A DNA stretch of 64,000 bases from a virus, in IMG/VR virus record IMGVR_UViG_3300005529_000023, positions 112,871 through 176,870 of that record; one strand, given 5' to 3'. How positions within the stretch are numbered: position 1 is the stretch's first letter; each line of letters begins with the position of its first letter. Positions 15,835-24,598 of this stretch are shown in pieces. The notes beneath the pieces were generated by a model, which worked only from the letters and a program-made list of their open reading frames with translations, had not been told where the DNA came from and did not search any database. Made by a program: the position numbers and the translations under genes.

Positions 15835-16185
15835 ATGGCATCTCAAGCAATGAAACAATCTTGGCTTCGTCGTCTGATTATCGCTCTCGCGGGCACTGAC
15901 GCAGGCAACGGCGTCGCTAGCATGATCGAAAACGGAAACGCAATTTCTGCGGCTTCTGCTTTTGCAGTTCCTGCTGCAATCGTAGCTGCTCACACAAGCA
16001 CTACAACTGACTTCGCAGCTCTCGCAGTAGGCGATCTCGTCGCGCACATCCCAGCAACCGCTGGCAACTCGCAGCTTCTTACAGTAGTTACCGCTGGAAC
16101 GCTTCCAATTGCAGCAGTAGTTGGCGATCTGTATCTGGTGATTCGCGCATACGCTGCACCAGCCGCTCACGCATTTAAGCTATAA
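15835..16185 (+). CDS. Small Ala-rich structural protein (head fibre or decoration candidate)
   Basis: The 116-residue protein starts at ATG 15835 (GGAG 7 bases before). It begins with a basic helix (KQSWLRRLIIALAG) and is then Ala/Val/Thr-rich with alternating hydrophobic residues, a pattern of beta-rich virion proteins. It lies alone between a hairpin and a strong terminator, suggesting its own high-level expression. No family is recognised. Confidence 0.5.
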   Translation: MASQAMKQSWLRRLIIALAGTDAGNGVASMIENGNAISAASAFAVPAAIVAAHTSTTTDFAALAVGDLVAHIPATAGNSQLLTVVTAGTLPIAAVVGDLYLVIRAYAAPAAHAFKL

Positions 16186-16227
16186 GCTTTATCACTCATA
16201 ACTATTCGTGGTTATGATCCTGCGCAG

Positions 16228-16262
16228 CCCCGCCAGATCCCTTTCTCTGGCGGGGTTTTATT
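16228..16262 (+). terminator. Intrinsic terminator
   Basis: A 9-bp GC-rich stem (CCCCGCCAG with CTGGCGGGG) around a 10-base loop, followed by TTTTATTT, ends the small structural protein gene. Confidence 0.85.
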
Positions 16263-16533
16263 TGCTGTGGGTCAGTCGCTACTCTGACTAGTGGGCCTTC
16301 AGCATAGATGCAGCCCAACGCCTGGGTTTGGCTTTTAAGGTTTACTTCGGGATGGCCTTATGACGCCCAAATCCACGTCATACCCGGTCTATTTTCGCTG
16401 CGTGTCTCTAGGAGCACCCCGGTAATTTCCAGGTATTTTAAAGTGCCTAGGCTTTCGCCACATGCTACTCCAGCTTTCCACGCCGCCACAGCTATTCAAG
16501 ATTTTACACTATTCGATTTATTTTGAATAGTGC
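16263..16533. other. Non-coding, hairpin-rich tract
   Basis: No credible gene lies in these 271 bases. Strong inverted repeats are visible: GGTCAG/CTGAC at about 16270-16291, GGGC...GCCC at 16293-16316, and CGGG plus TATGACG...CGTCATA plus CCCG at about 16350-16388. Just before the kinase stop there are tandem copies of GAATAGTGC with a matching ACTATTC arm (16508-16551). The tract looks like a structured RNA, comparable with 5706-6055; the last repeat may end the kinase transcript. Confidence 0.45.
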
Positions 16534-17184
16534 TTAATATCGAATAGTGCCCAATTCGTCCAAAATTCCATCTAGTTGACGACGAACATTTTCGATGTCT
16601 TGATTGGCATCAACCAGGAAAAGCTTCTTATAGCCAAGTTCCAAAGCCGACTCATTCATGTGGCGAAGGAAAGAGTCGCGAACCTTCTCCTGGAAAGGAA
16701 CACCCTTCATTTCGATAACGTCCATGCCAGTTCCACGTTTTACGCGACGCGCAAGAGCGGTATCGGTATCGACCTTGAAGTAGATTACCACATCGGGAAG
16801 AAGAGTTCCCTTGCCAACAACGCCCTTATAAAGAGCTTCTGTGAACTCTTGATTGACGTTGTGATCGGTATATGCGAGATGGCTGAACCAACCGCGATCC
16901 GACACAACGAAGTCAGGAGCATCGGTCCTGGCGGACAGGTCTCGAAGCCAGCGATCATTCTCATAGCGCATCGCCGAGAAGATCAACTCCATAGCCTCAC
17001 CGCAGAGGTGGCTATTTGGGTCAAGTACTGTTTCACGTAACTTCACGCAGATAGGAACATTGGGGTTTCCCACTTCGCGAGTTTCAACTACCGATAGGCC
17101 GCGTGCGCGTGCCTGATCAATAAAATACTTTAATCCCGTGGTCTTACCTGCGCCATCTGTGCCTTCAAACTCAATTTTAAGCAT
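16534..17184 (-). CDS. tmk: Thymidylate kinase (dNMP kinase)
   Basis: The 216-residue protein begins with the P-loop FEGTDGAGKTT, followed by the DR[GY] motif at VSDRGWFSHL, the site that binds dTMP in thymidylate kinases, and a basic lid (ARRVKRGTG). It phosphorylates dTMP to dTDP for phage DNA synthesis. It is a lone minus-strand gene inside the plus-strand structural region, divergent from the gene at 17299. It overlaps one repeat copy at its stop. Confidence 0.9.
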   Translation of the reverse strand: MLKIEFEGTDGAGKTTGLKYFIDQARARGLSVVETREVGNPNVPICVKLRETVLDPNSHLCGEAMELIFSAMRYENDRWLRDLSARTDAPDFVVSDRGWFSHLAYTDHNVNQEFTEALYKGVVGKGTLLPDVVIYFKVDTDTALARRVKRGTGMDVIEMKGVPFQEKVRDSFLRHMNESALELGYKKLFLVDANQDIENVRRQLDGILDELGTIRY

Positions 17185-17251
17185 ATTTCTCCTTTTCCTT
17201 AAATGTCTTAAATACTTATAAAGACGTGATATTTCACGCTCATAAGGGACT

Positions 17252-17280
17252 TTGTTCCAATCTTTAACTTAGAGTATACC
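17252..17280 (+). promoter_or_regulatory. Candidate sigma70-type promoter
   Basis: TTGTTC and TATACC are spaced by 17 bases upstream of the gene at 17299. The predicted start would leave a very short leader, so the call is tentative. A GTGATATTTCAC palindrome lies nearby (about 17226-17237). Confidence 0.35.
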
Positions 17281-17298
17281 CTATTTGGAGTAAAAACG

Positions 17299-17745
17299 AT
17301 GAGACTTTCCGCAAGACCCCTACTAAATTACAATAGCGCGAATGACTATGACTACGCCAATCAGTGGACTATCAGAGCGGGTGATCCCAACATTCTCTAC
17401 TTCCAATTAGTAGATTTAGATAAGATCCAAAACAATGTTCCACTTCGTTATATCGCGGGAGTGGGCGGTGGTAATCAACCCGATAGCATTGTAGTCACAT
17501 TTCCTTCGATCGATGCCACCTTACAGTTTACTGCCAACGCTACGCAAGATCCCAATGACGGTTCTATTTGGTCTATCACCCTAGACGGCACAAAAACTCC
17601 CCAAAGCGGAAGCGTGCGCTTTCAAGTTACTGAAGGAACCAATATTCGCAAATTCACCGTCATGGCAATGATCGGCGTAGAGAGTCCAAACGACGGATGT
17701 GACGGTGGCATTCCAGACGCCAACACCTTCACCTTCAATCCATAA
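17299..17745 (+). CDS. Structural protein, unknown
   Basis: The 148-residue protein is beta-rich, with Asn/Asp/Thr-rich loops (LLNYNSANDYDYANQW; DGTKTPQSGSVRFQV). GGAG lies 8 bases before ATG. It opens a run of closely spaced structural genes up to the tail tube. Its size and composition suit a head or neck component; no family is recognised. Confidence 0.5.
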   Translation: MRLSARPLLNYNSANDYDYANQWTIRAGDPNILYFQLVDLDKIQNNVPLRYIAGVGGGNQPDSIVVTFPSIDATLQFTANATQDPNDGSIWSITLDGTKTPQSGSVRFQVTEGTNIRKFTVMAMIGVESPNDGCDGGIPDANTFTFNP

Positions 17746-17754
17746 GAGGTTTAG

Positions 17755-18585
17755 ATGGCTAATTTCAACTATGTAAAAAGCTATGGTACAGCCATGTACC
17801 CTGTTCACGCTTTGGAGACTTCCGGTCTCTTAAAGCGTGTTGAGCCATTTCTCACGCCAGAACAGCTAGTAAGTCGTTTTCTGAAAGGTATTCCTCTCGC
17901 ATTTCCAAATGGCGATGTATTCACGCCAGAAGATCTCAAAGACCGTCTTTATTTGGCTCAAAACGAAGCGGAGCTAAGACTCAAAACTACAATCACCCGC
18001 GAACTTCGCCAAGAAAAGCTACCATTCAAGTCCGAAGACTACAAAGCTTACATTCACCTTCAGGCAGAACAAGGTCCGCTTTGTACGATTCACCAGCTTG
18101 CCATTTTCAGTGCCGACAAGAACAATATTTTCGAAATCCCACCAGAATGGATTGAAACATCAAATTTCAGCAAGAGCTTGATCAACGTCATCCCTCTACT
18201 TGCGGCATACGGCGTCAATTCCGTACAGGGTGCGGTTGGCAATGCTGGTATCGCATTCCTTACCGTTATTGATGGTTTGAATTGGGTTCCTGCTTATTGG
18301 CAAATTCAGTACACAAGCGGATTATCGAATCAAGAAGGTAAGGTACCAGCCATCGTTAACGAGTATATTGGCTGTATCGCGGCTATCGCAATTCTCAGTG
18401 AAATTGCGCCTAGTTTCATTTATAATAGCCAGAGTCAGACACAAGACGGCATTTCTCAGTCCTCAAGCGGTCCTGGCCCAAGAATTTACATGCTTCGCAT
18501 CGAAGAACTTACCAAGAAACAAGACGACCTAGAACGAAAGATCAAAACTATCTTCAACCAGCGCTTTAAGATCGGAAACTTCTAA
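17755..18585 (+). CDS. Putative virion protein
   Basis: This 276-residue protein has an N-terminal charged, helical part, a central hydrophobic region (GVNSVQGAVGNAGIAFLTVI and GCIAAIAILSEIAPSFIY) and a C-terminal coiled coil (RIEELTKKQDDLERKIKTIF). GAGG precedes the start. It could be a head-tail joining or minor head protein. No family is recognised; position is the main clue. Confidence 0.5.
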   Translation: MANFNYVKSYGTAMYPVHALETSGLLKRVEPFLTPEQLVSRFLKGIPLAFPNGDVFTPEDLKDRLYLAQNEAELRLKTTITRELRQEKLPFKSEDYKAYIHLQAEQGPLCTIHQLAIFSADKNNIFEIPPEWIETSNFSKSLINVIPLLAAYGVNSVQGAVGNAGIAFLTVIDGLNWVPAYWQIQYTSGLSNQEGKVPAIVNEYIGCIAAIAILSEIAPSFIYNSQSQTQDGISQSSSGPGPRIYMLRIEELTKKQDDLERKIKTIFNQRFKIGNF

Positions 18586-18594
18586 GAGGTTTGT

Positions 18595-19407
18595 ATGGAA
18601 AGTACATTACTTGATCTAGTCAAAGCTGAAAACCCTGAGGCGTACAAAAAGATCGCTGAAAAGGGTTTGATGCTCGCATACCCAGCCACTATCAGAGGTA
18701 AGACTCATAGACCCGACATTGGCATGCGCTATCACACTACAATCAAGATGTTCGATTCAGACAAGGAAACTCCAGAATCTGTCAGTGGCCATGTTGAAAA
18801 ACTGGACTATCCTAGTATCGACCCAAGAAAAGTGAGGGTCTCTCCGGCCGTACTAAAAGATCGCTTCGGTAATGACACGTACGCGATCAAACTTCAAGGT
18901 GAACATGATTCTCACATCCAGGAGAATAGAAAGAAACTTCAACAGTTCGGTTATCCTGGACATAAAATTGATCACCCTTCTCACATCACGGTAGATAAAA
19001 AGACGTTTGATGAAGTCTTCGCGAAAAAGCCAACTACCGCCCATGAAGCCGGTATTACATGGGGTCCAGCAGAACTTCGTGCGGGACACAAGGTACTTGA
19101 TATCTACCATTCCAAGGAAGAGTCACACGAGAAGTTAGCAGCTTCTGAAAAGCATCTAGACACTTCTTCCATTCGCACTCTTATCATTATCACCCCAGAG
19201 CTTCAGCCACACATGAAGGCTCTTGCTCTAGACGACAAGATTCTAAAAAACTATGTCGAAGATCATCCTGTTTTGGCTAAATCGCTAGTTGAAAGACAGG
19301 ACAAAAGATTTGAACACCACTTTGGTGAAGATATTGAACTCATCAACATCGCTTGGACAAGAGGTCTAGGCGAAGCATATAAAGTTTTGAATAACAGAGG
19401 AAAGTAA
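18595..19407 (+). CDS. 2H phosphoesterase-like protein
   Basis: The 270-residue protein holds two His-x-Thr motifs 83 residues apart, H47-T-T49 in RYHTTIKMF and H130-I-T132 in SHITVDKK, each in a strand-like setting. This is the signature of 2H phosphoesterases (2'-5' RNA ligase-like, cyclic phosphodiesterases), a superfamily that includes the anti-CBASS enzyme Acb1. An N-terminal segment (LMLAYPATIRGKTHRPDIG) and a C-terminal domain of 130 residues are unassigned. It lies among structural genes, so it might be carried in the virion. Confidence 0.6.
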   Translation: MESTLLDLVKAENPEAYKKIAEKGLMLAYPATIRGKTHRPDIGMRYHTTIKMFDSDKETPESVSGHVEKLDYPSIDPRKVRVSPAVLKDRFGNDTYAIKLQGEHDSHIQENRKKLQQFGYPGHKIDHPSHITVDKKTFDEVFAKKPTTAHEAGITWGPAELRAGHKVLDIYHSKEESHEKLAASEKHLDTSSIRTLIIITPELQPHMKALALDDKILKNYVEDHPVLAKSLVERQDKRFEHHFGEDIELINIAWTRGLGEAYKVLNNRGK

Positions 19408-19408
19408 G

Positions 19409-19915
19409 ATGCAAATTACTCCAAACGAAATTGACACCGTAGAGCATGCCGGGGAACTGAATAAGAACCCTGTCAAAATGGTCCGAACCAAGGGCGGTTT
19501 CTGGATCGCCGTTGGTCGTCCAAAAGGAAAGCAGCGCGAGGAAGCTCTAGCAGCCGGCAGTCACCCTGCCATTGTTCGTTATAATCTAGAAAAGCAGTAT
19601 GAAGATTTTCAACCTGCGATGATGAAAAGCGAACTGTTGCAGGACAACTCCGTAGTTGAAAGTCACTCGCATTACCTTAGCGATTCACTTCGTAAGTCTG
19701 GTCATGACATCTACTCTGTTCAAAACGGTAACGATGTAGAATTTCACATCACTAAGCAAAATATGAAAGTTTCTACGGTTCCAGGGAAAATCGAAAACGA
19801 TTCATTAGTTCTTAAGGAACTCAACATTCCCAGAGAATTCAGCAAGGCCATGGCCGGTGCCACAGTTGAAAAGGCGATGGGATGCAAAGTAGGACTAAAG
19901 CTAAAGAGTAAGTAA
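19409..19915 (+). CDS. Hypothetical protein with MMKSEL motif
   Basis: The 168-residue protein starts one base after the previous stop. It includes MMKSEL near residue 71, one of the K[SA]E peptides that recur in structural proteins of this phage, between two small domains (FWIAVGRPKGKQREEAL; DVEFHITKQNMKVSTV). The pattern suggests a virion or assembly protein processed during maturation. No family is recognised. Confidence 0.5.
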   Translation: MQITPNEIDTVEHAGELNKNPVKMVRTKGGFWIAVGRPKGKQREEALAAGSHPAIVRYNLEKQYEDFQPAMMKSELLQDNSVVESHSHYLSDSLRKSGHDIYSVQNGNDVEFHITKQNMKVSTVPGKIENDSLVLKELNIPREFSKAMAGATVEKAMGCKVGLKLKSK

Positions 19916-20269
19916 ATGTGCATTAAAATCGTCCGAACCAAAGAAGAACTTGTTTATGATTCCTCGAAGCCCATCGAGGAACAGATCCGTGGCGCCAAAC
20001 AGATCGTCATCAACTATGAACCATCCGATCCTGATTTGAACAGGTTTTTGGACGAGGTTGAAAGGCTTTGTAAGACTGGCGTTAGCGCACAGATGAATAT
20101 CAAAGTGGTCCACAATGACTATCTCAATGGTGCTAAGACTAAAAAAGAAATATTGCATATGGTCAATGACCTGAAATTCAACGAAGTAATTAAGGCTATG
20201 GTTAAAGGCCAACATGAAACCGACAAGAGACTTGAGGAACTACTCAATCTCTGCCGAGTTAGCAAATAG
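19916..20269 (+). CDS. Hypothetical protein
   Basis: The 117-residue, charged, mixed alpha/beta protein (QIVINYEPSDPDLNRFLDEV; C-terminal helix KRLEELLNLC) starts directly after the previous stop (TAAATG), so it is translationally coupled. No motif is recognised. It belongs to the structural gene run but could be an assembly chaperone. Confidence 0.5.
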   Translation: MCIKIVRTKEELVYDSSKPIEEQIRGAKQIVINYEPSDPDLNRFLDEVERLCKTGVSAQMNIKVVHNDYLNGAKTKKEILHMVNDLKFNEVIKAMVKGQHETDKRLEELLNLCRVSK

Positions 20270-20283
20270 GATATATAACAGGT

Positions 20284-21207
20284 ATGTCAAAGAGGCCCGC
20301 AGACGGCACGCAGACCGACACTATCAGTAGATTCAGCCCACAAGTGCAAGAATCCTTTGATCTCAAAAAACTAGACGGTTTCGTTACCGGACTAGGGGTG
20401 GACTTTCTTCACTACCGAGCCATGCCTAGTCCTATCGGGAAAAAAGACCGTGGAGACTACCGCAGAGAAGACGGAGTGGACACAATTACTTCCAACGGCA
20501 TGATCTACACCTGCGCAGGTAAGTTCACAGGAACTATGACCGACAACAGTCGCGAACAGAAACGTTCAGCTGGCGGAGTTCTAGATCCTTCTGAAGCCAG
20601 ACTTGTAATGCCCCGCTTCTATAATTCTTGCACGGGAATGTCTGACGCTGATCGTATCTATTTAATGCCTGGTGACCGCCTCTATGTCGCTGACAAAGAC
20701 GCCGATGTTCTCGTAGCTAATGCGCAAGAAATTGATTATGACCCCGACAGAGACAATGAAGCTCTCTATCCCATCGTCAAGATTCAAGACATCGTTGATA
20801 GTCGCAATCAACCCTTCACATGTGGAACCGATTTCGAAATCACTCCAATGGGCAACATCCGTTGGATCGCAGGTGGAAGAAATCCCGGCATAGACAACGA
20901 TACCGGCAAAGGTCGCATCTATTCAGTCAGGTATTTATACAAAGCCTTTTACTACGTCGTAGCACTCCCAAAAGAAGTTCGCGTAACGAACGTCACTACT
21001 GCTGGAGTGAGAGCACCTGAAAGAATGGCTTATCACGCTATTATCGTTAGGGAATACATTTTCCACAATCAAAACAGGGGCGATAAACAGAATCAAAATC
21101 AGCCCAAGCAACCTCAAAGAGCGGATGCGCCTCCTACTGAATCCACCAATCCCAATAGGTATGCGATTCCAGTGGATATGTCCACTATTTACGAGGGAGA
21201 CGAATAA
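20284..21207 (+). CDS. Putative head-tail connector or baseplate structural protein
   Basis: The 307-residue protein is beta-rich in its middle and ends in a Gln/Asn/Pro-rich linker and the tail AIPVDMSTIYEGDE. A segment RIYLMPGDRLYVADKDADVLV resembles a virion beta domain. Position between head genes and tail genes supports a connector or neck role. Family not recognised. Confidence 0.45.
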   Translation: MSKRPADGTQTDTISRFSPQVQESFDLKKLDGFVTGLGVDFLHYRAMPSPIGKKDRGDYRREDGVDTITSNGMIYTCAGKFTGTMTDNSREQKRSAGGVLDPSEARLVMPRFYNSCTGMSDADRIYLMPGDRLYVADKDADVLVANAQEIDYDPDRDNEALYPIVKIQDIVDSRNQPFTCGTDFEITPMGNIRWIAGGRNPGIDNDTGKGRIYSVRYLYKAFYYVVALPKEVRVTNVTTAGVRAPERMAYHAIIVREYIFHNQNRGDKQNQNQPKQPQRADAPPTESTNPNRYAIPVDMSTIYEGDE

Positions 21208-21264
21208 ATTGTATCGGGCAAAGCAATCTTAAAACAGGAATAACTATAAGGAAGTAAAGGATTT

Positions 21265-21708
21265 ATGAAAAATATTCGCAATATTCCAGGACACAATGTT
21301 CAAGACCCAGCAATACTCCACAACCTAGAGTACAACGATGCTGCGGGTTCGAAAAAGGTATCAGAAGTAGGTAGACACCTAATTCCAGTTCCTTACATCA
21401 ACTCCGGCTCTCTTGCTTTCAAGACGGACCTATCGGCTGCCGCACAGGCACTCCCACAGCCAGGACTATGTTTAGCTATTTACAACAACTCCGCTTCTCT
21501 AGGATCAGTTACACTTGGGGAAGATGGCACCATCACTTCACTAGCCCCAGGAGTTACTGATGGCAGTGGGCACGTTGGTGTTCCTTGTAAACCAAACGAC
21601 TGGACGTATGTTGCTTGCGGGTCACAGCAGTGGGCAATTACTAGCGCGTCCACTCTACTTGTTTTCATTATCGACGACAACACTACTGTCAAAACTGAAG
21701 TCAAGTAA
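21265..21708 (+). CDS. Small virion protein (decoration candidate)
   Basis: The 147-residue protein has a polar start (KNIRNIPGHNVQDPAIL) and then a Gly/Ser/Thr-rich beta domain without long helices, typical of head decoration or tail surface proteins. AAGGAAGTAAAGG precedes the start. No family is recognised. Confidence 0.45.
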   Translation: MKNIRNIPGHNVQDPAILHNLEYNDAAGSKKVSEVGRHLIPVPYINSGSLAFKTDLSAAAQALPQPGLCLAIYNNSASLGSVTLGEDGTITSLAPGVTDGSGHVGVPCKPNDWTYVACGSQQWAITSASTLLVFIIDDNTTVKTEVK

Positions 21709-21722
21709 GAGGGACAGCTGCC

Positions 21723-22766
21723 GTGTCTAACGCCGAACTCTTTCTAAAGAAAACTCTGGGCGAGGACTTTATGGAGTCCTTAGCCAAGGTTGAACTTTGG
21801 AAACCGGGTACCAGAAGTACCATCGATCATGAAGAGCTTAAAACAGCTCTACAGATCGTGCCACGTACTGTTATGTCGCTACTCATTCGTGAGCTTGCGC
21901 CTATGGCTGTTGGAGAAACTAAAGAAGTAAACCTTTTCGTTGCCGGCAACGCTATGATGCGCGTCACCAAGCACGAGCGCGACGTATATTCTGGTGAAAT
22001 AGAACAGGACAATAAGAAAGTAGTCGATTTCAAATTCCGCGCTCTTCCCGGCGTCGGCCTTGTCATTATGAGTGCATTTGAACTCTACGACATGGAAAAC
22101 CTAATCAATGCTTCTGACCGTAACATGCAAAATCCTATGGTAGAAGATGCCGAAGCCAAAGTACAAAGGATGATCGACGAACGTATTTCCATGACCGATC
22201 TAGTCAACAAAGTTGTTGATAGGAAGATGATGGAGCGTCAGGCTATTCACGAAATGATGATGACTAAGCTCACCGATGAACTTCAGGCAATGAAAAGCAT
22301 CGCTGCAGCACAGCAAGAAGTGATTATTGATCACCAAAACAAGCATCGTCAAATTGCGGATCTTCGCGAAATGCAGGAAAGAACTACCCCTCAGACAGAA
22401 GAATACTTCAGGGGAATGACAAACGGACTAGAAGTAGCTAATGCTACAGTAAACAACCATGAACCCAAGTTCGTGGAGCCTCAAAAGAAGGTTCGTCCTC
22501 TCAAGGAATTCCTCGAAGGAAGAAAAAAGAAACCTTCCGAATTTTCGATCCAAGTAGCTAAGGGTGAAACCATTAGCTGCCCAGATTGCAAGAAAAACAT
22601 CTTTGATGGCGCAGTATTCTCAGGCTGTATTTGTCTTGGCGACGACAGAGAAAGAAAAGTGTTTATCAAGAAAAGCGAAGATGGGATCAAAGTTCGCTTT
22701 AGCCGTGGCTGGGACCAGGAAAACATTGAAATGCTCCTAGAAGTGTTGAGGAGGAAGCGTGGCTAA
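21723..22766 (+). CDS. Virion/assembly protein with zinc ribbon (GTG start)
   Basis: The 347-residue protein begins at GTG 21723 after GAGGGACAGCTGCC. It has an N-terminal alpha/beta part, a long Met-rich helix (about 140-220), then FLEGRKKK near residue 263, and a C-terminal CPDCKK...CICL ribbon. The same FLEGRKKK octapeptide ends the protein encoded at 26359-26700, and an IKKSED peptide follows, so these modules appear to share assembly or cleavage signals. Overlaps the next gene by 8 bases. Confidence 0.5.
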   Translation: MSNAELFLKKTLGEDFMESLAKVELWKPGTRSTIDHEELKTALQIVPRTVMSLLIRELAPMAVGETKEVNLFVAGNAMMRVTKHERDVYSGEIEQDNKKVVDFKFRALPGVGLVIMSAFELYDMENLINASDRNMQNPMVEDAEAKVQRMIDERISMTDLVNKVVDRKMMERQAIHEMMMTKLTDELQAMKSIAAAQQEVIIDHQNKHRQIADLREMQERTTPQTEEYFRGMTNGLEVANATVNNHEPKFVEPQKKVRPLKEFLEGRKKKPSEFSIQVAKGETISCPDCKKNIFDGAVFSGCICLGDDRERKVFIKKSEDGIKVRFSRGWDQENIEMLLEVLRRKRG

Positions 22767-24372
22767 GATGTTGTATTTGAGCTACGACGGCGACAACTGC
22801 GGTAAAAAGGTAGGTCGCGCCATCCTGGCAAACGATGAAAAAGCACTACATGAGATCTCAGCCAAGATCGATCTTGGCCATGAGATTGTCAATCATTGGG
22901 TTGCCGAACACGGCGGAAAGAGAATTTCAGGCGGTGGAGACGAGGGATCTTTCAAGATTCCAGAAGAAACTGCTGGGGAGATTGAGTCCCTAAGAAAAGA
23001 CTATCACTATGCGACTGGTATTACTATGTCTGTTGGCATTGGCAATAACCTCTCGGAAGCTGGAAGAGCACTTCTTGCTGCAAAGTTCAGAGGTAAAGAT
23101 CAAGTCGCGCACTTTGACGAAAATGTCGAAAAGGATATTAAGAAAGCACGTCAACGTGTAAAAAAGGGCAAGGCTTCTCAAGATGAAGTGAAGCTTGCAG
23201 AAGCATATCTTGAAAAAGCTGAGGCTCCTATGGAAAAAGAAAATGAAAAGAAGCCAGAAGAGGCTTTAGAACAGGCACCACAAGAAGGTGCTATACATGA
23301 ATCTGAGTGTCCTTATTGTGAAGCTACAGATGGCGTAGATCCAGACCATTGCAAGTACTGCCATGACGCAGATACTGCAGCTGGTCATGATGATTGTCCT
23401 TACTGCAAGCGAACGGAGGTAACGGGCGATGACTGCCCTTACTGCAAGCAAATGGGTGAAACAGCAGGCGATGACTGTCCTTACTGCAAGCGCCCTGGCG
23501 GAGAAGCAGTGGGCGCCGCTGCGCCTGCCGACCTAAGTGCCCCTGGCGCCGCAGCTGCCCTAGAAGCAGAGGCTTGCAAACAAAATGATCTAAATCCTCC
23601 TGGTATTGGCAAACCTGATCCAATCAGAGAAGTTCCAATCGAGGCGGCTCCTTCTAATGCAAGAGCGCTTCCTGAAATGCCACAAAAGCCAGATCCAGCT
23701 GCTCCATCTGGAGATGGTCCTATGGCCGGAATCGATCCAGAAGACAACCACTCTACGGATGCTCTCAAGGCTATTGCTTCTCAAATCGAAGCCGAAGGCA
23801 ATCCGCCAGCTAGCGAAGTAAACGCCATTGATACTACCGAAACAGTAGAAGGTAGTAACATGGAAGGTACCACTTCGCGCCCCGAGGGATACGCACAGAA
23901 CGTTCCTTCCGATATGGGGCTAGGACAGGCCAATAGTCCAGAAGGCGCAATTGAAGGACAGTCACAAGAAGATAGCAACCCTGATCTAACCTCAGTCCTT
24001 CAAGACGGGCTCCAGCAAGAAGCTTCGAGCATTCAAAAAGATCGAGCCGTACAAATGGTTTCGTCTGCACTTCAAGGGTTCAAAGCAAACAAGCAGTATT
24101 TAGAACAGGCAAAACAAGCCGCTCCACAACTCTACCAGTCCACCATCATGATGCTCAAAGCGATGATCGAAATGGCGAAAGCCCTTGGTTTAGGCGGTGG
24201 CGTAGAAGGATCTCCTAGTCCTCTTGACGCTGCGGCAGCGGGACAACAAACGGTAGCCGGTGGAAATGAATGGGACGACCCATTCCCAACACACCCTGAT
24301 CAAGGCGGCGCACAGAAGCCTGGTCATCATGCAGCGGGCCAGGAGGCCGCTGCTAAGGCCCCACAGCGATAA
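22759..24372 (+). CDS. GGDEF/mCpol-like palm domain protein with tandem CPYC zinc knuckles
   Basis: Residues 1-121 of 537 look like a nucleotidyl-cyclase/CRISPR-polymerase palm: LSYDGDN with candidate metal ligands Asp10 and Asp12, SGGGDEG (57-63, the GGDEF-type turn), then TGITMSVGIGNNLSEA and AAKFRGKDQ, where GGDEF and mCpol proteins carry SxGIG and AKxxGK. A charged linker leads to about five CxxC knuckles (about 184-250, mostly CPYC), then a low-complexity Pro/Ala/Glu region and a C-terminal helix. It lies in the structural operon, so it may be a virion protein that makes or mimics a nucleotide signal. Confidence 0.65.
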   Translation: MAKMLYLSYDGDNCGKKVGRAILANDEKALHEISAKIDLGHEIVNHWVAEHGGKRISGGGDEGSFKIPEETAGEIESLRKDYHYATGITMSVGIGNNLSEAGRALLAAKFRGKDQVAHFDENVEKDIKKARQRVKKGKASQDEVKLAEAYLEKAEAPMEKENEKKPEEALEQAPQEGAIHESECPYCEATDGVDPDHCKYCHDADTAAGHDDCPYCKRTEVTGDDCPYCKQMGETAGDDCPYCKRPGGEAVGAAAPADLSAPGAAAALEAEACKQNDLNPPGIGKPDPIREVPIEAAPSNARALPEMPQKPDPAAPSGDGPMAGIDPEDNHSTDALKAIASQIEAEGNPPASEVNAIDTTETVEGSNMEGTTSRPEGYAQNVPSDMGLGQANSPEGAIEGQSQEDSNPDLTSVLQDGLQQEASSIQKDRAVQMVSSALQGFKANKQYLEQAKQAAPQLYQSTIMMLKAMIEMAKALGLGGGVEGSPSPLDAAAAGQQTVAGGNEWDDPFPTHPDQGGAQKPGHHAAGQEAAAKAPQR

Positions 24373-24439
24373 GCCAATTGGGCAACCAATTGGCAAACTC
24401 TCGGCAAAACATACCACGGAACACGTAGCTAGGACGCCT

Positions 24440-24598
24440 ATGCCTCCTGGCGGTGTGAATGCTAAGGGTCAGCAAAAAGTGATCGATCCTAAAACCGGAA
24501 AAACAAGGTGGATTGACAGGAAGTCTGGAATGGTGCAGAGCGCCACAGGGGTTCCAGTTAAGCCTCCTAAGCGAGGCAATGATGCCCCTCAAAATTAA
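24440..24598 (+). CDS. Small basic protein, 52 residues
   Basis: ATG 24440 is preceded by AGGACGCC. The frame continues upstream, but that part overlaps the palm-domain gene out of phase and is not used. The product is Lys/Gly/Pro-rich (KVIDPKTGKTRWIDRKSG) with a repeated Asp/Arg-Lys-x-Gly pattern, perhaps a small beta hairpin protein. It overlaps the next gene's start by 17 bases. Function unknown. Confidence 0.5.
   Translation: MPPGGVNAKGQQKVIDPKTGKTRWIDRKSGMVQSATGVPVKPPKRGNDAPQN

Noticed and set aside
24260-24439. Upstream extension of the small basic protein
   Set aside because: Overlaps the palm-domain gene out of frame by over 100 bases; ATG 24440 has its own ribosome site.
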